Positions 1 to 7,612 of a DNA stretch of 40,204 nucleotides are shown piece by piece. How positions within the stretch are numbered: position 1 is the stretch's first letter; the number at the start of each line of letters is the position of its first letter. The translations under genes and the position numbers were made by a program. A model generated the notes under the pieces. That model was not told the DNA's origin and did not search any database. It worked only from the letters and a program-made list of their open reading frames with translations. The stretch is from Chloroflexota bacterium (lineage in GTDB: Bacteria > Chloroflexota > Dehalococcoidia > SM23-28-2 > RBG-16-64-32), in the NCBI GenBank assembly GCA_022574655.1, contig JACZRQ010000012.1, positions 1 to 40,204 on the forward strand. Reading direction: 5' to 3'.

Positions 1-214
1 AGAGTTCTCGCACGGCGTCAAGCGCTTCGCGGATCTCATCGACGACGCTATCAATATACCTTTCGGCCTACGCATCAGACCGTGACTCCACCGTCCGATC
101 TTCGTACGCCGCCATCGTTTGCCACAGGGCAACACTAACGATGACGCCCAGAACGCCGACCAGCAGAGGGATGGTGAACCACGGCTTCAGCAGTTGAATG
201 CTAATTCGCAGCAT
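1..214 (-). pseudogene. Membrane sensor protein N-terminus interrupted by an in-frame TAG; runs off the window
   Basis: Reading leftwards from an ATG at 214, the frame encodes a short basic N-terminus and one strong membrane segment (about residues 11-34, IPLLVGVLGVIVSVALW), then a hydrophilic stretch ending at a TAG at 68-70. The same frame continues beyond the TAG without another stop to the window edge, reading AERYIDSVVDEIREALDAV, which looks like an amphipathic extracytoplasmic helix. One membrane helix followed by such a helix is typical of the start of CHASE-type or other periplasmic sensor proteins. The gene is therefore either a nonsense pseudogene, a sequencing or assembly error, or rarely a read-through gene. 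A start at 259 is possible, but 214 puts the membrane segment in the usual place. The product name is an inference, because the sensing and output domains lie outside the window. Confidence 0.45.
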
Positions 215-259
215 GTCGCTCACTTGTGCTAACTCGCCAGCTCTCACGGCCCGTCGCAA

Positions 260-598
260 AGCACAGCATTATCTTTTCCCAGATGGTGTCCATACGGTAT
301 GATGCCGCTCCTGCGGAAACGTTACGGGCCCATAGAAAGCGTACTTAACGAACAGGAGTGGATGGCTGCAGATATCGGGCACTGCAGATGCTCAGCGTCA
401 CATCAGTGCTCCGGACTGGTATTCCGGGAGTCAGCTGATACCGAAATGGCTGGCGATTCCTATCTAGAATGGGCTGTCTGGTGCGTCGAAATCGTCCAGT
501 CCCCCAGTCGCGAAACGAATCCGGTAGTCAGCGTGACCGAGCGGCAGGGGCGAGAAGGCGAGGTTTGAAGGTATAGAAGTTGGGGAATAGATAGGCAA
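260..598. other. Intergenic region without a convincing gene
   Basis: There are 339 bases between the interrupted sensor gene and tRNA-Lys. An 89-codon frame on the plus strand (299-568) has no recognisable motif or family resemblance, and I do not call it. On the minus strand a GATAAT hexamer near 270 could be the -10 of the sensor gene, but no -35 at normal spacing accompanies it. I see no repeat or RNA structure. Confidence 0.5.
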
Positions 599-674
599 TG
601 GTAGGCCCGGTGGGATTCGAACCCACGACTCCCGGATTAAAAGTCCGGAGCTCTAACCACTGAGCTACGGGCCC
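599..674 (-). tRNA. tRNA-Lys (anticodon TTT), CCA encoded
   Basis: On the minus strand the whole cloverleaf can be folded. The acceptor stem is GGGCCCG paired with CGGGCCT (a G-T wobble at 1-72), followed by TA and a D stem GCTC/GAGC. The anticodon stem CCGGA/TCCGG closes the loop CTTTTAA, so the anticodon is TTT. A five-base variable region and the T arm GTGGG-TTCGAAT-CCCAC follow. Discriminator A73 is followed directly by CCA in the DNA, so the 3' end is genome-encoded. The tRNA stands alone, with no other tRNA nearby. Confidence 0.97.
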
Positions 675-1019
675 AACCGATAGAATCGTATCGACTGTGC
701 CCCTCTCACAGCAACTCAGTTACGTCTGCTGAAACGAATTATCGCGGGTTACCGACTGTCGACACCGGCGCATTCGCACCGTCGATCGCGGACACCACCC
801 CGGGTAGCCGAGATTCCAGAGCCGTTCTCCGTCCTCCTGACAACGAGACAAGCCACTTTCGCACTCTCCAGCACCTCACACTCGCAACACTTCCTTGGAG
901 GACCTGAATGTCAGACACCTTAAGCGCCACTGCCCCTGGTTCCACTCTCACCACATCTTCGATCCCAACGTCTGCGAGATCGTACGGCGACTCGGAATAT
1001 AATTAGTCTGGAATTCGCC
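675..1019. other. Intergenic region upstream of phoB
   Basis: There are 345 bases between tRNA-Lys and phoB. A 71-codon minus-strand frame (739-954) shows no recognisable protein features and is not called. The region should contain the phoB promoter. I found no convincing 11-bp repeat series like the one before pstS. Confidence 0.5.
998..1003 (+). promoter_or_regulatory. Putative -10 element of the phoB promoter
   Basis: A perfect TATAAT lies 16 bases before the GTG start of the response regulator. No recognisable -35 sits 16-18 bases upstream, as expected for an activator-dependent promoter, though chance cannot be excluded. Transcription would start near 1010, leaving a leader of about 10 bases with no obvious Shine-Dalgarno sequence. 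Confidence 0.4.
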
Positions 1020-1700
1020 GTGAAACGAATACTTGTTGTCGATGACGAGCCGACCCTCGTCGCTACGCTCCAATACAACCTCGAACGCGAGGGATATCAG
1101 GTAGAGACTGCCCTCGATGGCGAGTCTGCCGTCGCTACCGCACGCGCCCTTAAGCCGGATCTCATCCTCCTCGACATCATGCTGCCCGGACTGGATGGGC
1201 TGGAGGTCTGCCGCATTCTGCGCCGCGACACCTCCGCGCCGATCCTCCTCCTTAGCGCAAAGATCGATGAGGTCGACAAGGTCGTCGGACTCGAGGTCGG
1301 CGCGGACGACTACGTGACGAAGCCGTTCGGTATGCGTGAGCTAATGGCCAGGGTTCGCGCCTTGCTGCGCCGCGCCGGTCCCGCAGGATCAGCGCCGACA
1401 GACGTACTGACCTCAGGCGACCTCACCATCGACCCGACGGCAAGAACGGCCACCCAGGGCGGCACACGTCTGGCGCTCAAGCCAAAAGAGTTCGACATCC
1501 TTGCCAATTTCATGCGCTACCCCGGCCGAGCCTTCTCACGAGATGAACTACTGAGCGCGATCTGGGGCTACGACTTCGCCGGGGACACCCGCACCGTAGA
1601 CGTACATATCAGCTGGCTCCGTCACAAGATCGAGAAGGATCCTTCGAGACCGGTAAGACTGATCACGGTCAGGGGCCTCGGTTACAGGTTCGAGGGCTGA
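1020..1700 (+). CDS. phoB: Phosphate-regulon response regulator (PhoB/PhoP type)
   Basis: This 226-residue OmpR/PhoB-family response regulator would activate phosphate-starvation genes when phosphorylated by its partner kinase. The receiver domain (about 1-120) has the acidic pair D8/D9, phosphoacceptor D52 in LLLDIMLPGLDG, and K101 in DDYVTKPF, so it is fully canonical. The C-terminal winged-helix DNA-binding domain (about 130-226) contains the LKPKEFDIL and VDVHISWLRHKIE elements of the family. Translation starts at GTG 1020. The gene lies 2 bases before the histidine kinase, and the pst-phoU operon follows, which is what identifies it as the Pho regulator rather than another OmpR-type protein. 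Its likely target site is the repeat array before pstS. Confidence 0.93.
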   Translation: MKRILVVDDEPTLVATLQYNLEREGYQVETALDGESAVATARALKPDLILLDIMLPGLDGLEVCRILRRDTSAPILLLSAKIDEVDKVVGLEVGADDYVTKPFGMRELMARVRALLRRAGPAGSAPTDVLTSGDLTIDPTARTATQGGTRLALKPKEFDILANFMRYPGRAFSRDELLSAIWGYDFAGDTRTVDVHISWLRHKIEKDPSRPVRLITVRGLGYRFEG

Positions 1701-1702
1701 TC

Positions 1703-3082
1703 GTGCTGAAGACGATCAGGTTACGCTGGCTGCTGACGCTGGCAGCGCTCCTGGCGATCGCGCTCACCACCCTCGCGCTTTACATCGCAGACGAGATCGA
1801 CGGCGGAGCGGGTGAATCGAACTCCTTGCTCCTTACAGGACTGGCCGCGTCTCTGGCCGCCACCCTCCTGGCACTCCTGCTGACCGCCCGTCTAGCGCAA
1901 CTGACCGCGCGGGTGACCAAAGCAGCACGATCGATTACGGACGGCGACTTTAGCAGCCGCGTGGCGCCGTCATCTACTTCGGACGACGATCTCAGCGGGG
2001 CATTCAATCGCATGGCCAGCGGACTCGAGGGACTGGTAGATAGCGCGCGCGAAGAGAGGCGACGCCTAACAGCCGCACTCGACGCCAGCGTCGACGCGGT
2101 GGTGGCACTGGATGCTCAGGGATCGGTCGCCTACGCAAATCGCGCAGCCCCCGAGCTGCTGCACCGTCCGATGGATGAACTGTTGGGCAGCGCCTTCGGC
2201 TTGTTGCTGCCGAACGACGAAGTCCTGGCCGCGCTGAGAGCGAGCCGCGACCAGGGCTCGCGCGCCACCCACGTCATCGAACGTTCCGCCAACGAGTGGC
2301 TTCAGGTGTCTGTCGCCCCGATTCTAGGGGGCGGCGGATGGTCCGCCCTTGTGGTGATCCGCGACCTATCGGAGGTTAAACGCGTAGAACGAGTGCGACG
2401 GGAGTTCATCGCCAACGTGTCGCATGAGCTGAGGACGCCTCTGGCCGGCGTCAAAGCGGTCCTGGAAACTCTGGCAACCGGTGCGCTCCAGGACGAGGCC
2501 GTCGCGCGAGATTTCGTGTCACGCGCCGACATGGAGATCGACCGCCTCGTGCAACTCGTCGAAGAACTGCTCGAGCTTTCACGTATCGAATCCGGAGAGG
2601 TGCCGATGGCGCGCGAGACCATAGACCTCGGTTCAGTCGTCCTCGCTGCCGTTCAGCGCCAGAAGCACCGCTCTGAACGCCACGGACTGGAACTGACGAT
2701 CGAGGCTGCCGACGACCTGCCAAGCGTGATCGGCGATGCCGAGCGGCTCGAGCGCGTGGTGGTTAACCTCGTCAGCAACGCCATCAAGTTCACGCCAGAA
2801 GGCGGATCGATACGCGTTTCATGCGCCGCCGCAAACGACTCGGTCGCCGTGTATGTAACCGACACCGGCGTCGGCATCGACCCCGACAACGTAACACGAG
2901 TGTTCGAGCGATTCTACAAGGCGGACCGGTCAAGACAGGAAAGCGGTACCGGACTTGGCCTGGCTGTGGTCAAGCACACCGTAGAAGCGCACGGCGGCTC
3001 CTTTGGAGTTAAAAGCGAGCTGGGCAGCGGCTCCACGTTCTGGTTCCGTATCCCGGTCGCGCCGGTTTCCGACAACAGCTAG
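1703..3082 (+). CDS. phoR: Phosphate-regulon sensor histidine kinase (PhoR type)
   Basis: This 459-residue membrane histidine kinase is the partner of the adjacent response regulator. Two membrane helices lie at about 9-27 and 42-60 with only a short loop between them, so there is no large external sensor domain. That is typical of PhoR proteins that read phosphate through the Pst transporter and PhoU. A HAMP segment (about 60-112) and a PAS domain (about 125-225) follow. The HisKA motif SHELRTPL places the phosphorylated histidine at H241. The ATPase domain shows the N box (N355-N359), DTGVGID (from 387) and GTGLGL (from 415), all intact. It starts at GTG, two bases after the phoB stop, so the two are co-transcribed. 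Confidence 0.92.
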   Translation: MLKTIRLRWLLTLAALLAIALTTLALYIADEIDGGAGESNSLLLTGLAASLAATLLALLLTARLAQLTARVTKAARSITDGDFSSRVAPSSTSDDDLSGAFNRMASGLEGLVDSAREERRRLTAALDASVDAVVALDAQGSVAYANRAAPELLHRPMDELLGSAFGLLLPNDEVLAALRASRDQGSRATHVIERSANEWLQVSVAPILGGGGWSALVVIRDLSEVKRVERVRREFIANVSHELRTPLAGVKAVLETLATGALQDEAVARDFVSRADMEIDRLVQLVEELLELSRIESGEVPMARETIDLGSVVLAAVQRQKHRSERHGLELTIEAADDLPSVIGDAERLERVVVNLVSNAIKFTPEGGSIRVSCAAANDSVAVYVTDTGVGIDPDNVTRVFERFYKADRSRQESGTGLGLAVVKHTVEAHGGSFGVKSELGSGSTFWFRIPVAPVSDNS

Positions 3083-3104
3083 CTCAGGTTCAGTCGACCA
3101 GAGC

Positions 3105-3160
3105 TTTTACGAACCGTTAAACGCTGTTTACAGACCGTTAACATCGTTTCGCCTTAGGCT
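3105..3160 (+). promoter_or_regulatory. PHO box (four 11-bp repeats) and -10 element before pstS
   Basis: Four related hexamers occur at nearly 11-base intervals: TTTACG (3106), TTAAAC (3117), TTTACA (3127) and TTAACA (3138). This matches the known PhoP box layout of Gram-positive bacteria (TTAACA-like repeats, 11-bp period). A TAGGCT hexamer at 3155-3160, 11 bases after the last repeat, could serve as the -10, with PhoB dimers replacing a -35. It lies 44-99 bases before the pstS start codon, so pstS-pstC-pstA-pstB-phoU is probably activated from here under phosphate limitation. Confidence 0.75.
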
Positions 3161-3203
3161 TGAGGCGATGCGAACGAGAATCGTTTCCGCGCAGCGTCCG
3201 TAG

Positions 3204-4142
3204 GTGATAAGATCACCCATCCTGCTGGCCGCTGCGTTAGGCGCAGCCACGATCGCACTTCTACTATCGGCGTGTGCGTACGACAGGCAAACGGTCCGAA
3301 TTGACGGATCGTCCACCGTGTTCCCGATCTCTGAAGCCGCCGCCGAAGAGTACAGCAAGATCACCCGCACCCGAATCAACGTTGGATTTTCCGGCACCGG
3401 TGCCGGATTCGAGAAGTTCTGTCGCGGGGACATCAACATCAGCGACGCCTCTCGGCCGATCAAGGACTCTGAGATCGAAGCCTGTGCCAGAAAAGGCATC
3501 GATGACATCGTGGAACTCCAGGTAGCGATCGATGCACTGACGATCGTGGTGAACCCAAGCAACGACTTCCTCGACTGTCTCACCGTCCAACAACTACACG
3601 ATCTGTTCTCCGGAAAGGCCGAGAAATGGTCTGAGATCAACCCAAACTGGCCGGACCGTGACGCGAAACTGTTCTATCCGGGCACAGACTCCGGCACCTT
3701 CGACTACTTCGTGGAAGAGATCATCGAAAAAGTCGACGAGAACGCCTTCCATACGGGCGATGGCACCCCCTCCGAGGACGACAACGTCCTGGCTCTCGGC
3801 ATCCGTAACGAAGACAACGCTATCGGCTACTTAGGATTCGCCTACTTCCTCGAGGCGGGTAAGTCCCTCAAAGCGGTAGCGATCGATGGTGGCGAAGGCT
3901 GCGTCGAGCCGAAGTTCGAGACCGCCTTAGACGGGACGTACTCGCCACTGTCTCGCCCCCTCTTCATCTACACGCGTGAGAGCCTTCTCGCCGACCACCC
4001 CAACGATCCCACGCTTAGCTTCATCGAGTTCTATCTAACAAGCACGGAAACGCTAGTGCCGGAGGTGGGTTACGTGACCATGCCGGACGACCTGCTTCAA
4101 GCGCAGCTCGACAAGATCGAGCCTTTCCTCTCGCCAGAGTAA
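3204..4142 (+). CDS. pstS: Phosphate ABC transporter substrate-binding lipoprotein PstS
   Basis: This 312-residue phosphate-binding protein delivers phosphate to the PstCAB transporter. An N-terminal signal sequence ends in the lipobox L21-S22-A23-C24, so the mature protein should be lipid-anchored at C24. Family motifs include IDGSSTVFPISEA, GFSGTGAGFEKFCRGDI and YPGTDSGTFDYF, whose backbone and side chains bind phosphate in PstS proteins. The length is normal for the family. The GTG start at 3204 follows a strong PHO-box array. The pstC gene starts 28 bases downstream. Confidence 0.94.
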   Translation: MIRSPILLAAALGAATIALLLSACAYDRQTVRIDGSSTVFPISEAAAEEYSKITRTRINVGFSGTGAGFEKFCRGDINISDASRPIKDSEIEACARKGIDDIVELQVAIDALTIVVNPSNDFLDCLTVQQLHDLFSGKAEKWSEINPNWPDRDAKLFYPGTDSGTFDYFVEEIIEKVDENAFHTGDGTPSEDDNVLALGIRNEDNAIGYLGFAYFLEAGKSLKAVAIDGGEGCVEPKFETALDGTYSPLSRPLFIYTRESLLADHPNDPTLSFIEFYLTSTETLVPEVGYVTMPDDLLQAQLDKIEPFLSPE

Positions 4143-4147
4143 CCAAC

Positions 4148-4174
4148 ATGACAGCACCTACGGACACCAAATGA
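4148..4174 (+). other. Eight-codon minicistron coupled to the pstC start
   Basis: Between pstS and pstC an ATG at 4148 opens an eight-codon frame (MTAPTDTK) whose TGA overlaps the pstC ATG as ATGA at 4171-4174. The arrangement would suit translational coupling of pstC, which has no clear Shine-Dalgarno of its own. It may equally be chance. Confidence 0.3.
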
Positions 4175-5121
4175 CGGCTCTAAGTCCCGGCGCCGGCGAC
4201 CCGGAGTTCCGCAAGTCTCTCCGCAAACGCCCCCTTAATCACTGGAACGAGACGATCATCAAGGCGGCGCTCGTTGCCTGCGCCTTCGTCACCCTCGCCA
4301 CGACAGCGCTGATCATCTTCGTACTGTTCAGCGAGACTATTTCGTTTTTCCGGGACGTGTCGTTCGCCGACTTCTTCCTGGACACTGAATGGCAACCGCT
4401 GCAGAAACCGGTGTCCTTCGGCATCTGGGAGCTTGTGGCCGGCACGCTCAACGTCGTGCTCTGGTCGCTGCTCATCGCCGTACCGATCGGGATGGCCACA
4501 GCGATTTACCTCAGCGAGTTCGCGAATCCACGCACCCGCCGAGTTCTCAAACCGGTACTTGAAGCTCTCGCGGGCGTGCCGACGGTCGTCTACGCCTTCT
4601 TCGCACTTTCGTTCATCACGCAGGACCTACTCCAGCCGGGGCTGGGCAAGGGAACCGTTCCAATCTTCAACTCGCTCTCGGCCAGCGTCATGCTGGCAGT
4701 GATGATCCTGCCCACCATCGCCTCTCTGTCCGAAGACGCGATGTCGAACGTGCCCAGAGACCTGCGAGAGGCAGCATACGGCCTCGGCAGCACCCGGATC
4801 GAGGTGTCTCTACGAGTGGTCGTGCCGGCAGCGCTCTCCGGCATCATGGCCTCTATCCTCCTCGGCATCGCCAGGGTGATCGGAGAGACGATGATCGTAG
4901 CGATTGCGGCCGGTTCCACCCCGAACCTGACGCTAGATCCGCTCGCAAGCATACAGACGATGACCGGCTACATGCTTCAGGTCGGGCTCGGTGACGCCGC
5001 TCGCGGCACCGTCGATTATCGATCGCTGTTCGCCGTTGGCACGATGCTCTTTCTGATGACTTTGCTCTTCAACATCGCCTCCCAGCTGATCATCGGCCGG
5101 TACCGCGAGCAGTACGAATAG
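4171..5121 (+). CDS. pstC: Phosphate ABC transporter permease PstC
   Basis: This 316-residue inner-membrane permease pairs with PstA to form the phosphate channel. Six hydrophobic segments are visible, the first at about 28-53. The EAA-type loop that contacts the ATPase is seen in PRDLREAAYGLGSTRIE (about 195-211), and RVIGETMIVAIAAG (about 235-248) is a PstC family hallmark. The cytoplasmic N-terminus is unusually polar, as in many PstC proteins. The pstA gene follows with its GTG overlapping the TAG stop, so the two are translationally coupled. Confidence 0.94.
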   Translation: MTALSPGAGDPEFRKSLRKRPLNHWNETIIKAALVACAFVTLATTALIIFVLFSETISFFRDVSFADFFLDTEWQPLQKPVSFGIWELVAGTLNVVLWSLLIAVPIGMATAIYLSEFANPRTRRVLKPVLEALAGVPTVVYAFFALSFITQDLLQPGLGKGTVPIFNSLSASVMLAVMILPTIASLSEDAMSNVPRDLREAAYGLGSTRIEVSLRVVVPAALSGIMASILLGIARVIGETMIVAIAAGSTPNLTLDPLASIQTMTGYMLQVGLGDAARGTVDYRSLFAVGTMLFLMTLLFNIASQLIIGRYREQYE

Positions 5122-6026
5122 TGCAGGGCGAACATATCGAGCCCGTAGACCTGCGGGCCACGGGAGCGGTCGCCCGCAGGCAAGCCTTCTCGCGTCTATC
5201 GCGCTACCTATTGCTGGCAATGAGCCTGCTGGGCGTAGCGACGCTCGTGGTCCTCGGATACATCACGATTGACGATGGCGCCGGTCGAATCGACCTTGAT
5301 TTCCTGACGAACTATCCATCCCGCTTCGCAGATCAAGCTGGCCTTCGATCGTCCGCGCTAGGCACCATCTGGATCCTGGGAACCACCATCGTGCTCGCGA
5401 TTCCTGTGGCGGTGGGTACTGCAATCTGGATCGAGGAGTTCGCGCCGAAGAACGCGCTCCTGACGTTCGTGAAGCTGAACATCGCAAACCTGGCTGGGGT
5501 TCCCAGCATCATCTACGGCATTCTCGGGCTGGCGATGTTCGTGCGATTCGCGGACCTGGGACCGAGCATACTCGCTGGCGCTCTAACGTTGACGTTGATG
5601 ATCATCCCGATGACCGTAATCGCCTCGCAGGAGGCTATCAAGCAAGTTCCGCCAAGCCTTCGCGAAGGGTCGCTGGCCGTCGGCGCCACTCAATGGCAGA
5701 CCGTCTGGTCTCACGTCCTCCCATCTGCCCTCCCCGGTATCATCACCGGAGTGATCCTGTCCATCTCCCGCGCGGCCGGAGAGACGGCGGCCCTGATCAT
5801 GATCGGAGCCTTCTCCTTCATCGCCTTCGATCACAGCCTGAATCCCGCCGAGGCGCTCCAGGACGACTTCACGACCATACCGATCCAGATCTACAACTGG
5901 ACGATCCGCCCTCAAGAAGCGTTTCGGCAGAACGCCGCTGCCGCGATCATTCTGCTGATGATCGCGGTCTTTACCCTCAACTTAACTGCCGCCGTCATCA
6001 GGGAGCGATTCCGGAGGACGTACTAG
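5121..6026 (+). CDS. pstA: Phosphate ABC transporter permease PstA
   Basis: This 301-residue inner-membrane permease is the second half of the phosphate channel. Six hydrophobic segments begin at about residue 26. The ATPase-contact loop is seen in PPSLREGSLAVGATQWQT, followed by LPGIITGVILSISRAAGET, a typical PstA sequence. Its GTG start shares a base with the pstC stop (TAGTG), indicating coupled translation and near-equal amounts of the two permeases. About 68 bases separate it from pstB, with no terminator visible between. Confidence 0.94.
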   Translation: MQGEHIEPVDLRATGAVARRQAFSRLSRYLLLAMSLLGVATLVVLGYITIDDGAGRIDLDFLTNYPSRFADQAGLRSSALGTIWILGTTIVLAIPVAVGTAIWIEEFAPKNALLTFVKLNIANLAGVPSIIYGILGLAMFVRFADLGPSILAGALTLTLMIIPMTVIASQEAIKQVPPSLREGSLAVGATQWQTVWSHVLPSALPGIITGVILSISRAAGETAALIMIGAFSFIAFDHSLNPAEALQDDFTTIPIQIYNWTIRPQEAFRQNAAAAIILLMIAVFTLNLTAAVIRERFRRTY

Positions 6027-6094
6027 TGCACGGGTCTGAAATCTGGGAGTAGGATGTTGTCAACCAACGAAGTAATAAAGACACGGACTCGATT

Positions 6095-6928
6095 ATGACG
6101 AACACCCTTGCTAGCGAAAGAGCCGAGCAACCTCCGCGGAGTCACCTGATCATCGAACCTGAGGGGCCGTCAGTGTTCGGCCTGGAGAACGTTAGCTTCT
6201 GGTACGGCCGCAAGCAGGCCCTTGGCGACATTTCGATGAAGATCCCCGTGAAGAGGGTCACAGCACTGATCGGCCCATCTGGATGCGGCAAGACCACGCT
6301 GCTTCGCTGCCTCAACCGTATGAACGACCTGATTCCAGGCGTCCGCCTCGAGGGATCAGTGAATTACCACGAGCACAACATCTACGCGAAGGACATCGAC
6401 CCCGTTGAGGTACGGCGGCGCATCGGCATGGTGTTTCAAAAACCGAACCCCTTCCCGAAGTCCATCTTCGAGAACGTCGCGTTCGGCGCGCGTGTCAACG
6501 GCTACAAAGGCGATATGCGAGAACGGGTGGAGAAGTCGCTCCGCCAGGCTGCCCTCTGGGATGAAGTGAGCGACGACCTCAAAAAGTCCGGCCTAGCGCT
6601 CTCAGGCGGGCAGCAGCAGCGGCTTTGTATCGCTCGTGCGCTCGCCGTCCAGCCGGACGTCATTCTGATGGACGAACCATGTTCGGCGCTGGACCCGATC
6701 GCGACGTTGAAGATCGAGGACCTAATCCGGGACTTGGTGAAAGAGTTGACGATCGTCATCGTTACGCACAATATGCAGCAGGCAGCACGAGTCTCTGACT
6801 ACACGGCATTCATGCTTGCCGGAGTGCAGGGGGTCGGACAACTGATAGAGTATGGACCCACCAGAGAGCTTTTCACCAATCCGCGAGATCAGCGCACGGA
6901 GGACTACATCACCGGCCGCTTCGGCTAG
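6095..6928 (+). CDS. pstB: Phosphate ABC transporter ATPase PstB
   Basis: This 277-residue ATP-binding subunit drives phosphate import. Walker A is GPSGCGKT (60-67), the ABC signature is LSGGQQQR (169-176), Walker B is VILMDEP, and the switch histidine lies in [13 protein letters not shown]. The Q-loop region [19 protein letters not shown] is characteristic of PstB among ABC ATPases. The first 27 residues are a non-conserved extension, so an internal start is conceivable, but no alternative start is better supported. It lies between pstA and phoU, as in the standard pst operon. Confidence 0.95.
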   Translation: MTNTLASERAEQPPRSHLIIEPEGPSVFGLENVSFWYGRKQALGDISMKIPVKRVTALIGPSGCGKTTLLRCLNRMNDLIPGVRLEGSVNYHEHNIYAKDIDPVEVRRRIGMVFQKPNPFPKSIFENVAFGARVNGYKGDMRERVEKSLRQAALWDEVSDDLKKSGLALSGGQQQRLCIARALAVQPDVILMDEPCSALDPIATLKIEDLIRDLVKELTIVIVTHNMQQAARVSDYTAFMLAGVQGVGQLIEYGPTRELFTNPRDQRTEDYITGRFG

Positions 6929-6946
6929 CGTAGAGTGAACTGATAC

Positions 6947-7612
6947 ATGACACGAATCACATTCGAGCGCGAGCTTTCAGAAATTCAAGAGGACATGTTT
7001 GCGATGGCCAACATGGTAGAGACAGCCATCTCGCGCGGCATCCAGGCCCTCAAGAACCGCGACCTGGAGCTGGCTCAGGGCATCATCACCGACGATCTCG
7101 CCATCAACAAGAAACGCTACGACACCGAGGAGAAGTGCCTCGAGATCATGGCCACACAACAACCACTCGCCGGTGACCTCAGGACGCTCGTTTCCGTCCT
7201 CTACATCACAGTCGATCTCGAGAGAATGGGCGACCACGCCGAAGGCATAGCCAAGATCGCCGTGATGCTGGGGGATGAGCCATCGCTCAAGCCATACATC
7301 GACATCCCGAAGATGGCCGAAGTGTCCATCGAGATGCTCCGCGGAAGCTTAGAAGCTTACCGGGATCGGGACACCGCACGAGCCCGCGTTATCGTGAACC
7401 GGGACGACGAGGTTGATGCCCTCTACGACAAAGTCTACCGGGACCTGCTCACCCTCATGATCAACGACCCTGAGACGATCCAGCGGGCGACTTACTTGAT
7501 CTGGGCGGCGCACAACCTGGAGCGGATCGCTGATCGCGTTACCAATATCTGTGAACGCGTGGTCTACCTCGTCGAGGGAAAGATCGAAGACCTCAACGTC
7601 TCGAAGTACTAA
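6947..7612 (+). CDS. phoU: Phosphate transport regulator PhoU
   Basis: This 221-residue all-helical protein links the Pst transporter to the PhoR kinase and represses the regulon when phosphate is ample. The two PhoU repeats are visible. Each has the metal-binding E-x3-D pattern family: ERMGDHAEGIAKIA in the first repeat and ERIADRVTNICERV in the second. The length is normal. It begins 18 bases after pstB and ends the operon. Its TAA overlaps by a few bases the end of the convergent GGDEF/HD-GYP gene, leaving no room for a terminator between them. Confidence 0.95.
   Translation: MTRITFERELSEIQEDMFAMANMVETAISRGIQALKNRDLELAQGIITDDLAINKKRYDTEEKCLEIMATQQPLAGDLRTLVSVLYITVDLERMGDHAEGIAKIAVMLGDEPSLKPYIDIPKMAEVSIEMLRGSLEAYRDRDTARARVIVNRDDEVDALYDKVYRDLLTLMINDPETIQRATYLIWAAHNLERIADRVTNICERVVYLVEGKIEDLNVSKY

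Noticed and set aside
68-70. TAG in the sensor frame as a pyrrolysine codon
   Set aside because: Pyrrolysine is known mostly in methylamine methyltransferases and a few bacteria; nothing here suggests it, so a nonsense mutation or sequence error is more likely.
299-568. 89-codon open frame on the plus strand
   Set aside because: No motif, odd composition with many isolated cysteines and no ribosome-binding site; it fits a chance frame in an intergenic region.
739-954. 71-codon open frame on the minus strand before phoB
   Set aside because: No family resemblance, and it occupies what should be the regulatory region of phoB.
680-990. PHO box before phoB
   Set aside because: I found isolated TTAAGC and TTCCAC hexamers but no run with an 11-base period.
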